The position numbers and the translations under genes are program-made. Positions 26,501-39,800 of a DNA stretch of 64,000 bases are shown here, one piece after another (position 1 is the stretch's first letter; each line of letters begins with the position of its first letter). The notes beneath the pieces were generated by a model. That model saw only the letters and a list, made by a program, of their open reading frames with translations. It was not told the origin of the DNA and did not search any database. Origin of the DNA: Whitmania pigra (taxonomy: Eukaryota; Annelida; Clitellata; Hirudinida; Haemopidae); assembly GCA_021613335.1 (NCBI GenBank), contig JAJTWR010000242.1, positions 478,501 to 542,500 on the forward strand. The letters are read 5' to 3'.

Positions 26501-29500
26501 TGGATGGAAGTTCATTTCATCCTTAGGGTTGCTCTTGGGATATTAGAATATGAGTTATTTGACATGTCAGCATTCAGTTGCGCCAACTTTTGATTGTACT
26601 CAATCAAGCAGTTCCTCTATTTTGTTATTTTTTAGGCAATATATTGTTATGGCTGCAGGTATATAGGTGACATTTGTGAAGATATGATTTGACGTAAGCC
26701 TCTGTTCCATCCTATCCCGGTCGACACTCTAGCTCTTCAAGCCATATCCACAGAGAAACCAAGGCACCCTGATGCTATGCTTAAATCACCATAGAAATGA
26801 ACTATTATTATTGTTATGTTAATGCATTAATTATAATTCAAGATGTCCCTAATGATTACTAGTTTTTGTAATTCTGCAGCACTTCAATTTTCATCGATTT
26901 CCTTACTGGTTGTATTTGCTTTAATTTATGACTTAGCTGACCTTTGCAACTATCTTTGTCATCATCATCATCATTTTATTTGTGCAGGGCATATGGGGCA
27001 CAATATTCATAAGAGCAAACATCAAATGGTGTCACTTCAGGAAGACAAGCATTCTTGGAAAATACAACATAACAGAGGTTCTCTTGACATTTTATTTGAG
27101 TAATAATTTGTTTATTCAGTATTTGACCATTAAATTTAAGACATTCTAATATTCAAACTTAGCCAAAGCAAATAAGCAATAAACATTGAATGTTAAACAT
27201 TCAACAAATTATTTTTGTTGTCACATGTTCAGTTGTTTTCTTTAAAAAATTGTGCACTGGAGAAACTGATGTTGATATGGACTGCACATTTGAAGGTTGC
27301 AGTCATTACGCTGAACTGTCTGTTTTCTGCTAGTTTTAAATGAATGGGAATATTACCATGTTCATGGCTCCATATGCATAGCATTAGAAGTGCTTTTTGT
27401 GACATATTATGTGTAATAGTACCAATTCACAAGGACTGGGCTTACTTGAGAAGGTGACACAGTACAACTGTTCCTTTAGTGTCCTAAACTAAGGTTCATA
27501 CCAATGACCTCTGCTCAGTGTTTTGCATCCAAGTTATTCTCATGCTCTGGTAGCATCTGATTGCTGAGACTTCAGAAAATGAATTTAGGTGTTACATAAA
27601 TATAATTTTCAACAAATGGTAACCTTTAAATTGGTCATGAATTGTTGTTAGGTTCTTGCAGTTACTCTCATAACAGCTGTACTTGCATATCCCAACAAAT
27701 ACACCAGGTGAGCTTTATTACTCACCAATTTATTTGTAGTATCATTTTCATCCTACGTTGTTTCTTATGTAATGGGGTTTAACAGTGAGGATGATAATAA
27801 TGATATCCCTCTCCAGAATGAATACCAGTGCTCTGATCAAGCAACTTGTCAGCATGTGCAGGCCTGAAGACGAAACTGCCCTTTGGTAAATCTTTATTTT
27901 ACAAGATTATATTTATTTATATAAATATTTGTTATAATAACACTATAAAAAAAGCATAAAATCTTTTTATGAATTTTGTGACTGAATTTTTAGTATTTAG
28001 TCATTTTTTGGATGTGAAGGCAATATATTTTTAAGATTACTCTATATTGTGCCATTTTGCATGTGCAAACAAAAACAGAGCTAGCTGGGTAGTGAATGTG
28101 ACTGTTGATTTTACCATTGCAAGAAGATTGGATGATTAAGCTGTTGATTAGTTATTATGTGTAATTAAGCATAGTTAACAGATCTAATCCTATTAGTATT
28201 ATTCTTGAAATAAAATACTGCTTCAAGATGTCAAATAAACTTTAACATTAGCGACTATCAGAGGAATGTGACCGATGTCAACACAGACATGACCAGTGCA
28301 CCTCTCGGACCAAATGCCGTGGCCGCCATGTGGGAATTGTTCCTTGCTCTCATCTTCAAAATGATTGTCACTGTCTTCACCTTTGGAATCAAGGTTGCTT
28401 GACTGTTGATAAGTTTGCTACATGTTGAAACCTTTTCTTCCCAATCTGCAACAGACTACGATAATCAGAGAGGAATGATAGCTTAAACAAATGAATTAAA
28501 TTCAATTTGAATCATGCAGGACACAAACCACAGAGGTATATGTAAATGCTCTGCTAGGTAATTCCTGAACGTGTTCTTAGCCTAAAACCAACCAAATTAA
28601 ATAAAATTAAAATTTAATTAAATTAAATGAAAATTAAAAATTAAATAAAACCCCAAACATCATGACTGTTTTATGTGGTTCTGTATATTATTTAAATTCA
28701 TTAAATCATGATGTTGCCATTAATGAAGGAAATTTTTCTATCTTTACCTAATAATATAATTATTAATATGCTCATTTATAGTGTCATTTGTGTAGGCATC
28801 TAGGGCACTTAGGTCATTTAAGTGGCATAGCATCTCTTGTTTCTCTGTTGCCTTTTACTATCATTTACAGTAATGTGACTCTCATTCAACACAAAAGCCC
28901 TGTCTTGTTAATCCTGAATCATATTATAATTAATTTTTAATTTTGAAATTGTCTAGACTATAAATCTTTATCATCATCAACATCAAAAATATCATTATCG
29001 AATATCATTCATGACCCAGAAAATTTCAGTTCAAGCAAATTTAAAAAAATAATCAATCTGAAAAGAAAACAAGAACATAGATTTAATTCCCATAGAATAT
29101 ATGAAAAAAACTTGAAAAAATATTATAATTTTTAAAGAATTATAAGTGCCTTAAAATATGGAGTCAATTGCCGATCTGATAATACATTAAAATTATCATT
29201 TGTATATAATTACTTGTATCTGAATTTTCTTCCAAAGGTGCCAGCTGGTCTTTTCATCCCCAGCATGGCCATTGGAGCAATTGCAGGCAGGATGGTTGGA
29301 GTTGGTGTGGAACAGCTGGCATTGTGAGGGTTTTTGTTTTTCATAATTTTGTTTATTACTTAATTTATTTCTAATATGATTCATTTGCTTACAAGTTAAT
29401 TACTTCTATCTCTGCTCTTCCTTGAAATAGTTTGATAATATGCAATTTGTTGCAGCATTATAATGTGTCAATTAAATTTAAATTAATTTCAGTGCTTATC

Positions 29501-32500
29501 AAGACCATTACATATTCAAGGAGATGTGCACCAGTGGACATACCTGCGTGACACCTGGATTGTATGCCATGGTGGGTGCTTGTGCTGCACTGGGTGGTGT
29601 CACCAGGATGACAGGTAGATAAAATGGCACTATAGCAATCGATGATGTTAACTATTTATGGTAGTGGTTGGTCTAGTATCCACCACTTTATGCTGTGATC
29701 CACATTCTTTGAATTTATGATGCATGAATTTTAGTTTCCCTGGTTGTCATCATGTTTGAGCTGACAGGAGGCCTCCAATATATTGTGCCACTAATGGCTG
29801 CTGCAATGACAGCCAAGTGGGTCGGTGATTCACTTCACAAGGAGGGCATGTATCCTTTTCCATGTTAGCTTGCAGATCAGGTTTTCTTGATTTTAATGGA
29901 TTTGTAAGGATGCTTTTGTTGATTTTAATTTCTTTAATTTCATTAAAAATGCTTTTTAAAAAATCTAACCAAAAACCTAAGTAATCATGTTTGAAGTAAT
30001 CAAAGATGTTCAAATAATAGAAGTTTAATATATTAATCAAAAAGATTGAAATTTTTCAATATTTGTGATATTAAGCTTAGTTTTTTACTTTTTTTAATTC
30101 TGAAATTCATTTGATATTCTCAAGTGCAGGGGCATAAATCCATATAAGGCTGGCCAGGTTTTAGTCTCACCAGTATTTTGTATGGTGGAGCTAACAATAG
30201 AAGTAGCATGGCCCAAAAACATTTAAAAGTGGCTTTACTGTTTCATGTTAATAAGGAAGTCCTTGGGAAAGTTTATCTGAGTGATGTAGCAAAACAATTT
30301 GTTGAGACCAAAGAGGAATATTTGTTTTTTTTAACATTTGAAACTGATTGTTGGTGTTTTCTGCATGATAATGAACTACAAATATAAGCAACACATATAA
30401 TTATTTTACACAATATGTCAAATTTTATCATTTAAACCCTACCAAAGGGTTTTGAAGATTTATGCCCCTGCTCACATGGAAACCATCGTTGAAGTCGTCA
30501 TAAGTTTTTGGGATCTTTTTACCAATATCCAACCTGGCTGTTTGCCTGCTGTCATTTTCATTATTTCAACTTCAATACTAGTCTGTTATTTCAGCTTTCA
30601 GACAATCTATCCTCTTGGGAATTCCCTAGATGTAATCAACTAGTCACTTCATTTCTGAGTCTACATCTACTTGAAATAAACTTTCTAAACCTGTTCTTCT
30701 TCACCCCACCCTTAATTGCACTGACTGCTGTATCATAATTATCATAATTACTAAATCATTACTTGTGACATCGTTGTCGTCGTCGTCGTCACTATTTTCA
30801 GAATTAATACTTAACTGAAATATAGATATGATGCCCACATTCACCTCAATGGTTATCCTTACCTGGATTGCAAGGAGGAGTTTACTCACACCACATTGGC
30901 TGCAGACGTCATGAAGCCAAGGTAAGTAACTAACTCCTTTTGTTTGCAAGTCAATTTTGGTACTAAATTCTAAGATCTATTTAAAATCTATTTTTTTTTA
31001 CATAAACATGTATTAAATTTATCCAAAATACTGCATACAAATACTTTGGTACACTGATTCCAGGGGGCACGACACGTTGTGTACCGTGACACAGGACTCA
31101 ATGACTGTGGGTGACATAGGTAAATATTAAAGTAATTTTGGTTAATTTACGTATCTTCTTGATTATTCATTTCTTATTCATTCTTTGCTAATATTCATTC
31201 TCTGATAAGAAATGCTGCTTCGAGACACCGACCACAATGGCTTCCCTGTCATCATCTCTAAAGAGTCACAATTTCTTGTTGGGTTTGTTCTCAGGAGAGA
31301 TCTCATCATTGCTTTGAGTAAGTTATTTTGGCAACAAATTACATGTTACAAAGTATTGTAAGTTTTATTATTTGTTATGATTTCAAGCATTTAGTTGGCT
31401 TATGTTAGCTTTGAAATGTTTTCCTGAGTTTGTTATGATGCCAAGATCAGAGAATTTACACTTTTTCTTCATAATAATCTCACACAGGGCTTTTACTTTG
31501 GAGAAATGCTTCACTAAACTAGCCATTTCTTAACCTTAATGTGAGGGAATACTGTAATGAAATAAACAGCAAGCAGTGGTGCTGAATGCAATAATTCTAA
31601 TTTTCAGTTGCGGCTTCAGCAACTAGAGTAAAAAGCACATTTATCCAAACTGGTTCATGAATTAGGATGTTCAAGCCATTGAAAAACTATCATTAGGTGC
31701 TCTCAATGTTACCTCTCTGACAAGAAACCTTATGTTGCAATATTTCTTAATTCTTATTTGTCATAATTGCATTACTGTTTGGGCATTTCATTTCTTCTCC
31801 CACCTCTAACCCTTATATATATATATATACACAGAAAAAATAAAAAGCAAAAGCACTAAATAAATTCAAATAAACCCAAAGGGACAGCCTTAAGGAAATA
31901 CATGTTTATACTCTTCTAGACTAAGCAACAGTATTTCATGTAAAATGTTATCAAATGCTTTCTCGAGGTCATTCTAAATTTGTATCCTCTTCATCACTCG
32001 AATTCAATGCCACGATTTAGAACATCTAGAAATTTGAGCATTCTCATCTGGAGAGAAATAAGAATAAATAAATTAAATACTTTTAGAATAAGAGATATGA
32101 AAGATAAGAATCTAAACCTAATCACATGTTTCTGACTTAAATATGCTGATGTAAACATCCTCTATACCTTTTAAATATTGTAACTGTGGACATTTTTGAT
32201 GTAGACATAGATATATGATATATGGACATAGAGTTCAAATGATAGTCAGCTCACAGGAGCATCTTTTATTAATTGTTAATAGATGACATTATTAATAAAA
32301 TGCTTTTGTGAATCAGGCAATGCTAGAAAGATGAACGATGGCATTGTGAGCAAGTCCATCGTTTATTTCTCCAACACTGGACCTAATGCTGGAAAAAGTT
32401 TTGGTCCCGAGCCCCTCAAGTTGAGGAAGATCGTTGACATGGTTGGTGTCGTCGACACTTGTTTTCAGTCACCGCTGACAAAATCCTGCATGCTTCGACA

Positions 32501-33163
32501 ATTATGCTCTTCTTAATAGGAAATATTTTTTTGTAATTATATTACATTAAGTTGATGGTTAGTATTATTTATGCAGCAGTGAGCATACACAACTTCTTAA
32601 CTCAGGGGTGCAAAGTGCATGAACTCCCCTACTACAAAATATAGCTTAAAACTAATGGTTTTATTTCCTAAGCATACCTAGCTTTGTAATTATACATTAT
32701 TTTGGTAGTTTGCATCTTAAGATTTAAAACTGCTATTTTTTAATCTTAAATTTACTTTGAGTTAAGTTATTAAATATTCATTATTTTTTTTCAGGCACCG
32801 GTGACAATAACTGACCAAACTCCTATGGAGACAGTCATTGACATGTTTAGGAAACTTGGTCTCAGACAAACTCTTGTGACCAGGAATGGGTGAGCATCAA
32901 AAAGCATAAAAAGACATTGCAAGACTGCCTTGTATGGATTAATGCTTAACACGGCAATATGAATGATGCAACTGTTACCACCTTTGTAATCAGTTTAATT
33001 TAATAATCAAGAATTTAAGTAAATAATATGATATAATTATATTTTATTAATTTTGTTATTTATTTCAAACAGGCGAGTTCTTGGAATCATCACCAAGAAG
33101 GACATCCTTCGACATGTGGCTCATCTCGAGAATGAAGATCCCGCTTCCATTCTTTTCAACTAA
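20564..33163 (+). CDS. CLCN3/4/5: CLC-3/4/5-type 2Cl-/H+ exchanger, 20 exons
   Basis: This is an endosomal or lysosomal chloride/proton exchanger. Exons: 20564-20696, 21892-22110, 24221-24366, 25366-25530, 25611-25817, 25896-25976, 26062-26244, 26988-27077, 27652-27707, 27817-27885, 28252-28393, 29238-29323, 29493-29614, 29735-29849, 30826-30921, 31064-31119, 31210-31317, 32317-32441, 32795-32889, 33073-33163. They sum to 794 codons plus stop, the usual size for the family. The cytosolic N-terminus has [12 protein letters not shown]. Filter motifs GSGIPE (~216), GKEGPFVH (~258, gating glutamate kept) and GLFIPSM (~502) are present. SLEE (~314-317) keeps the proton glutamate, so exchange and not channel behaviour is expected. 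FELTGG lies near the last membrane helices. Two CBS domains fill residues ~605-794, ending with [12 protein letters not shown]. Which of CLC-3, -4 or -5 it matches cannot be told by eye; one gene may stand for all three. Confidence 0.96.
22353..22570 (-). mobile_element. LINE reverse-transcriptase tail relic
   Basis: In a CLC intron the minus strand encodes a short fragment ([18 protein letters not shown], then FYNCIVKP) that resembles the C-terminal tail after the thumb of CR1/jockey-type LINE reverse transcriptases, where R-x-H-S-x-K-L and an F-x-x-R-I/V-V block are common. The catalytic domain is absent. The call rests on pattern only. Confidence 0.4.
24690..24880 (+). mobile_element. Possible retroelement polyprotein tail
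   Basis: The + strand frame in this CLC intron contains [14 protein letters not shown] followed by PVEV. This resembles a C-terminal block often found at the end of invertebrate retroelement polyproteins. Nothing else of an element is visible. Weak call. Confidence 0.3.
28965..29180. repeat. Dispersed repeat, copy 1
   Basis: This CLC-intron segment shares a series of blocks with 35640-35895, including TCTGAAAAGAAAACAAGAAC, an ATATCATTA block near the start, a TTGAAAAAATATTA-like block and an ATTATAAGT block, in the same order and spacing. It is an AT-rich interspersed repeat of unknown type with no visible ends or coding capacity. Confidence 0.75.
30127..30470 (+). mobile_element. hAT miniature element in a CLC intron
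   Basis: Inverted ends CAGGGGCATAAATC and GATTTATGCCCCTG enclose 344 bp. The left flank CTCAAGTG and right flank CTCACATG agree at 6 of 8 bases, consistent with an aged 8-bp hAT target duplication. An internal + frame contains [13 protein letters not shown] and [11 protein letters not shown], which resembles the extreme C-terminus of a hAT transposase. The rest of the transposase is missing. Confidence 0.85.
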
Positions 33164-33971
33164 TCATTATCATCACCTCCACTCATTGAAATGAGCAGTC
33201 ATTTCCAGTTCTAAGACATCTGAATGTTATCTATTCGTTAATGTGACAATTCATTGAATTATTACATCGATCATAACAAAATTAGCATTTTGTAAATATC
33301 GTGATTAGTATATTTCACATGAAATCCCTCACTTATTGTCGGTGCTCATTTGTTCTTATGGAAGGCAACTTATTTTACATGATTACATGAGCAAAGTAAA
33401 AATGTTACTACGGAGTTTGTTTGAACGACGTTCATCTGCTTTCAGATTAGATTGACTAAAGTTGGCCATTGATTCTGCATTTTCGCAATGATACCTCCAA
33501 TAAATGTTTTCTCAAACGTTTAGTGCTTCATCTTCTAGTGGATAAGACTGACACTGCCCACTGTCATACAACTTCATTTGGAACATATGACATATCAATG
33601 AAGATAACATCTTCTAAGCTAGAATCTGGAAATAAGTACTTCCTACATCCTAGAGTTGCATTGGAAGAAGCTTTTACTCGATGCCTGTTTCTGGATCTCG
33701 TGACGATGGATTCTAAGTGAGCAATTCCATCTTCTTTGCAAGTTGTTCTCTATGGTCCGAACGTGGAACCTTCTCGCGTCGCTGCTGGAATTTTGCAGTT
33801 TTTCTGGCTTTTGGTTGTCGCGATTTTTTGCCACGTCTACTTTCTCGTTTCCATGGATACCCACATGAGCATGGTACCTACATGAGAGTGATTAGCTTGC
33901 CTTTGTTCTTGAATTACAATGACAGGGAGAAAATTCCTCTTCAGATGAGACGAGAGGGTGGTTCTCCGTAC
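33164..33971. other. 3' flank of the CLC gene
   Basis: About 800 bp with the presumed CLC 3' untranslated region. Short reading frames at 33469-33720 and 33717-34178 have no recognised content and appear to be chance. Confidence 0.4.
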
Positions 33972-34244
33972 CAGTGTCGCAACCAGCGAAAAATGCTGGG
34001 GGGGGGGGGTTCAAGTTTAGAAAAGGGACGAAAGCCCGACGCAGTCGAAAAATTTGTGAAACTGTTCAAATCAAAACTGCCAATTATAATTAATAAAGAA
34101 TTAAAGATAGAACAGATTATTATTATTATGAGTTTGACTATCAAACTCAAAGTATTAAACCAGTTAAAGCAAATGTAAAAAATAGTTTATGATATGTTTA
34201 AAATTGTAATATGTATATTGTAGGGTTCCTCCTGTTAGGCCTGG
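33972..34244. mobile_element. hAT miniature element, right end lost
   Basis: Starts CAGTGTCGCAACCAGCG and is about 90 percent alike to the element at 34560 over its first 170 bp. The right terminal repeat is missing: after GTTAGGCCTGG the sequence passes directly to TCCGTAC at 34245-34251, which matches seven bases of the left flank CTCCGTAC (33964-33971). The copy therefore seems to have lost only its right tip while keeping the target duplication. Confidence 0.8.
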
Positions 34245-34559
34245 TCCGTACTAGACCTGGGAGCAGTCAGCCGATTTGTGTTTAAGCCGAGCCGAGCTGG
34301 ATGACATATCGGGCGGGGCCGATGTTTAAATCCTAAGCCATCGCTGATGTTATAGCATTGTGTCACGCATTCTTCACTTTGTTCAATCCCGTATTTAGGA
34401 TGGGGGTTACGGTTTCAAATCTCCCCAAAATATTTAAAAATAAAAACTTTATTTGTAAATTTTCAAATTTTGTTTCTGGATTCGCAAGAAATGCTCAAGT
34501 GTATTAGTGTCGAAGACATTGTTTTACCCAGATTAACATCATTTCAAATCAACCGTGAC

Positions 34560-34915
34560 CAGTGGCGCAACCAGCGAAAAATGCTGGGGAGCTCAAGTTT
34601 AGAAAAGGGACGAAAGCCCGACGCAGTCGAAAATTTTTTGAAACTGTTCAAATCAAAACTACCAATTATAATTAATAAAGAATTAAAGATAGATCAGATT
34701 ATTATTATTATGAGTTTAACTATCTTCTGTCTGCAGTCTTATTTTGTATCTTTAATAATTTATTAATGAGTTTGACTATCTTCTGTCTCAAAGTTTCAAA
34801 CCAGTTAAATCCCCTTACCCCCTTAAAAAACTCATCGGATTTGGAAAAATTGCAGGCTCTCTCCTATTAGGCCTGGGGGGCGCAAGCCCCCAGCCCCCCC
34901 CTAGTTTCGCCACTG
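34560..34915. mobile_element. hAT miniature element with perfect 8-bp duplication
   Basis: 356 bp with ends CAGTGGCGCAAC and GTTTCGCCACTG. The 8-bp sequence ACCGTGAC flanks it exactly on both sides (34552-34559 and 34916-34923), diagnostic of hAT insertion. It is a second member of the family of the element at 33972. The internal frame shared by both copies (EKGRKPDAVE) is not recognised. Short subterminal poly-G and poly-C tracts lie near both ends. Confidence 0.95.
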
Positions 34916-35099
34916 ACCGTGACTGTGTGGGCTAGTTCATAATATAAATCACTCTGGTGCGCAGGTTTAAGATTCAGAATTTTCTTTGTGGTAAGAAAAT
35001 GGCAAAAAGCATAGACAAAATGATGTAGACAAACCATCTTCAGCAACTTATTTATTCCTAGGTGCATGTGATTCTGGATAATCCTAATGTTAAAATGCG

Positions 35100-35294
35100 A
35101 AGAAGCATTTTGACAACATTGCCCGTTTCACCTGTCAACTGCCGAAAGATCATTTTCCTCTCTAAAAAGAATCAAGTTACTTTCGAAATGCAACACGTTA
35201 AATGACACCAAATAGACTTGCTCTTCTTGGCATTCACAAAGACATTTTGATAGATTCTCAAGAGGTTATGGACAAATTTGCTAAAAGTCTCTGA
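35100..35294 (+). pseudogene. hAT transposase C-terminal relic
   Basis: One + frame reads AERSFSSLKRIKLL and, after a stop and frame change, another reads LALLGIHKDI, EEVMD-like residues and FAKSL before a stop. These are the dimerisation block of ZMYM1-type hAT transposases (A-E-R-S-F-S-x-L-K-R-I-K, then L-A-L-L-x-I-H-x-D-I). The frame is broken, so it is a dead copy. No terminal repeats could be paired to it. Confidence 0.75.
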
Positions 35295-35639
35295 TGAGAA
35301 AAAAAATTAATCTGGACGGACCAGGCAAAATTTTTAGCACAACTTAATCAGGGAAAAGATCTACTGTAGCATGCGAGGAGGCTCTGTTATGCTATGTTAT
35401 GTTACAAAAGCGTCTTTGGCATTCTTAAAAGGGAAGTTATGCTGAGACATTAGATGTATTTGGTAAATAATGATTTTAATTTTATAAACAAACATATAGA
35501 GAAAATAATAATAATAAAATATCGGGATATCGGTAAAAAGCCTTATCTGGAACTGATTATCACTTTTATTAAATTACACAAAACTTTAACAAAATGTTGA
35601 TTTGCATTATGCTTTCATACTTAATGTAACCCTAGTACA

Positions 35640-35895
35640 TAATGACATCATCACCTTCATCATCGTCGTCATCACCATTACCAACAGCCAAAATATCATT
35701 ATGAAATATAAACCTTAGTCGAGAACATTTAATTTCAAACAAATTTTAACAAAATAAACTATCTGAAAAGAAAACAAGAACATAGATTAATTTTCATACA
35801 CTACACAATCAATGTATGCAAAAAATTTGAAAAAAATATTACAATATAAACAGAAAATTATAAGTATTATATATTATGGAATTAGTTTCCGATCA
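35640..35895. repeat. Dispersed repeat, copy 2
   Basis: Second copy of the AT-rich interspersed repeat described at 28965-29180, in the same orientation. It begins near a CATCATC-rich stretch in both copies. Confidence 0.75.
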
Positions 35896-36095
35896 CCCAT
35901 GTATGAGACAAAGATAATATAATAGAGAAACATAGTTTCACATTGCAACAATATTTTCAAATATAAAATGATTATTGCTCTTGGCAAATGAAGCTAGCAA
36001 GCCAGCGGATTTTTGGTTACTCAACCGCAAACCATGTAAACTTGTCAAGCCAAAATCAAGCTATCCAGCTAAAATTCTTTCGTGTTGATTCGGTT

Positions 36096-36515
36096 TCATA
36101 AAAATCCTCGGCCCCCATTTCTGCTATTTCGCATCTTAAGGGGAGCCCTCAATTGGCAAACTTTGCAGTATTTGCAAAAGAACTGGACACGACTGCCAGG
36201 GAACCAAAAACTTAAACATTGGCACGTTGATTTTGATGAACATGGAGCCTCATGTCCCATCTCAAGAACAATGGGAATACGTGTTTCCGGCAGAAAGAAC
36301 TGTTTAACTTTCTGTAACCAACATGTTTTCCTATGAAACAATAATCCCTGCTCAATGAAGAAATCTTTGTTGCTTTGGCATGCTAACAACCAATAATGTT
36401 TCGAAGAATTCCACTCCTTCTGTTCTATCACGAAAGCTTCAGAATCCAACCCTTCTTCTTGCCCGTTACTATTACGTGAATAGTATTCCACTAGAGCCCA
36501 TGCTATTTTCAACAT
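36096..36515 (-). pseudogene. Ty3/gypsy integrase zinc-domain fragment
   Basis: The minus-strand frame (139 codons) contains FFIEQGLLFHRKT, then FFLPETRIPIVLEMGHE, and ends with CKYCKVCQLRAP. This is the H2C2 zinc-binding N-terminus of a retroelement integrase, where a GLL-Y-H/R-K block, a LP-x-x-x-R-x-x-V-L-x-x-x-H-E block and C-x2-C follow in this order. The middle part is diverged and no LTR, reverse transcriptase or catalytic integrase core is found beside it. An isolated fragment. Confidence 0.75.
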
Positions 36516-36835
36516 TAATTTCCTCGTCGAACGGCAAATTTTGGCGAATGTCTTTTATGGTTGACCTCTTAGATGTTAAAACGTATAAAATGTAAAAATA
36601 GTTAATGTGACTAGACAACATGGCTTTTCGTAGTGAAACAATACATTAATTGCAAGAGGATTTGAAAGTAGGGACTGGATTTATGGAGCTTATTTTATGT
36701 CCGAAATAAAAGCAATCTAATTAAATATAAAAAACAATCTGCATCCTTTTGAATACTTTTTAACTACATACTCTTTGCACCAAAAACTACGTCAACGCAA
36801 AAACAAATTAACGAACTTTTAAAGCCCTGAATAAC

Positions 36836-39800
36836 ATGACAATTTTAATATTTGTAACACTTTTCCACTTGATATGTGCGCATGAATCAATTTTGTCATC
36901 TGGAAAACATGCTTACTACGATTTAAATAAATCAAATTTGACAACGTTGTTATCCGCTGGAGAATTTGCAGGATTATCCTTTGATTCTTTCATGCTTATT
37001 AATTTGGGCTCAGTGCACTATGTTGCGAATGTAACAATGAAACTTCACTATAACAGTAAGCAGTTTTACCATCTAAATTCTACTCGTTAAGTACGGAGCA
37101 CATTCCACGTACATCAAATAACTCATGAATATTTTAAACTTCGAACAGATCTAATGAGCCTAAAGGCAGTTGCTGTAAAAATTAATTCTCCGCATGCAGA
37201 AGGAACAGCTTGTGTGGCGGAGGAGAACTTAGACTTGTCAACTTTTACCGGTGTCTGCATGAAAGCTGCTCGGTTTGTGGAAATAACAAGTAGAAAGGCT
37301 TCTAAAATAATATCTTTAGAAATTTATGGAGACGGTTAGCGACTACAACTAACATATTTTAATTATATTATTTATATTAACAACATAAAGATGTATTTTT
37401 GCTTTTAGTTCTTTTCTCCGAAATATTCGCTGGATGTTACGATTACATATCGAATGACCACGCTCCCAGAAAAACAGGAAACTTTTTGAACTCGTTTAAA
37501 ATTTGCCAGAATTTTTCCATTCCCTACTTGATTATCAGAGTAACTCCACCGTACTTCACTGCATTAATAATTACACATTGTATAAACCTTTTTAGAATGA
37601 TCGTTCATACAAATGTTTGGATGATTTGAGCGAACTATTACCTGTCTCTGCTGTGAACTGTCAGTACGTTTGCAGCCCACAACTTGCATGTGGAATTTCA
37701 AAATACTACGCACTCTATCGTATAGGTTACCATTGTTAAATACTTGTGTTTATGAATATCCTTAATTCGGTACATCGTATGCGAAATAGATTTACCAATA
37801 TTATTTGCTTCGACATTACTAGTATATTAAAATTTCACGTTTGTTAAATCGCCGTTGGAAAATTATGTATTATAGTTGGCTCATAAATTTCTCTGAACCG
37901 GTTATTTTGGATCGCGACATCAAATTTTTGCACACAAGATTGCCATCTTTAGAGGGAACATCACATCCTATAGATAAGGCACTCAAAAAATCGGCTATAT
38001 ACAGTGCTAGAAAAAATGTTACGACAGTCCCCATTTTTTGTAATAACTTAAGTTTAAATTATCGTACGAAACTCAAATTTAGAAGAACTGTGTAATATAC
38101 TTAAAGAACATAACTCGTACATTTTTTTTCACTTTGATCAAGAATTAAGCGCAAATTCCTCAAAAATCCATTTTTTTGCATAGAAATATTGTTACGACAG
38201 GTTACAAATAAACTCATGAATTTCAGTATTTTGGCAAAAATTTTTATTTAAAACTAAATTAAATAATGTTTCAATAAGATGTCATTCCTCCTTTTTTAGA
38301 AATAACATCTATGCACTTATTTTTCATGGAGAAAATCAGTGTTTTGATGATGTTTTTATCCAAATTTCTCCAGGCGCTCCAAATCGCTTCTTTAAATTCA
38401 TTTTCTGTGTTATATTGTTGTCCATTGCCATAAACTGATCTTGAAAGAAGGCCCCAGACATTTTCTATTGGATTCAAGCAGGGTGAACACGCCGGCCAGT
38501 CCATCACTTGAATGTTGGACTCCTGGAAATACGCTCTGGTTGCCTTGGAAACATGACTAGGAGCATTATCTTGCTGAAATTCATGTTGTTTTGCTTCAGC
38601 AAAAGGAAGGAGATGATCCTTGAGCATTTAGATGTACTTCTGAGAGTCCTGCCTCCCTTTTCAAAATCATCAGTTCAGTCCTCCCAAATGCTGAAATTCC
38701 TCCCCAGACCATCACAGAGCCTCCTCCGTGTTTTCTGCTATAACAAACCTCTCTTTCTTTTCTGAGATCATGCCAGTAGTATTTATAGCCGTCTGGCCCA
38801 TCAAGGTTAAATTTTTTTTTCTTCTGTGAAAATTACGCGTTCCCATCTTTCGTTGTAGCTGACCATCTCTTTGGCCCAGAAGAGGCGTTTTTTCTTGTGA
38901 TGGACTTTCAACGCTGGAGCTCGCTTTCGCATTTCGTATCTCTGCTGTCCACTTGAATTAAAATAATTGCAGACTGCCCTAACATGGACATCCAAATCCA
39001 GCTTATCTTTTAGCTGTTTACACGAATATTCTCCTTGTGAAGCCTCCCTGATGAGGCGTCTCTGAATCTGATTCGAGAGTTTTTTCGGTCCTCCGCCTTT
39101 GTACTTCTTCCCATATGCGTCTGGATCATCCAAAAAACATTTGATGACAGTTCTTGACCTATTCAACTCATTTGGAATCTTTTTTATTGAATAGTTTGCC
39201 TTTCCCAAGGCTTTAACTTGTCCTCTTTCTCCTTCTGTCAAACCTGCTTTCTTTCCCGTGATGAAATGAATGTAAAAGGAAGTTTTGAATTTCACACTCC
39301 TTTACATAGCCTTCTTAATGACAATTTAATGTTTGATCCTTCTAACGAAACTTTGAAATTGATGAAACGAGTCCAAACCGGAAACTGTCGTAATAATATT
39401 TCCAGGCCAAAATTGGTTCATTTGCATAATTTACGGGAACCATTAACCCATATGAAAGGAAATTTTGCACGATGCTTACAAATGGTGTTTTACGTAATTG
39501 CTGAAAATTTCATCAAGATATGTTAATTTGTAAGGAAATTATCCATAAAAAGTGGGCATGTCGTAACAATATTTCTAGCACTGTACAAATACAGGAACTT
39601 TACAGCTTTCTGTAAAGAAAATAAGTTGAATATCCGAATGATCCGAAAATGGCTACCTCAGTCACTGGTCGAGGCAAATGCTAAGAAGTCCAAGTATGTA
39701 TCAGAAACTGCGAGAGGTTGTGAAAAGGTTAGGTTAAGAATTCGGTGTGTAAAATCACGGACAATGCGGAAAGGGATATGAACAAGATACCCATTTAAGG

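Noticed and set aside
33469..34178. Two overlapping frames after the CLC stop codon
   Set aside because: The second runs into a hAT miniature element and the first has no protein-like features.
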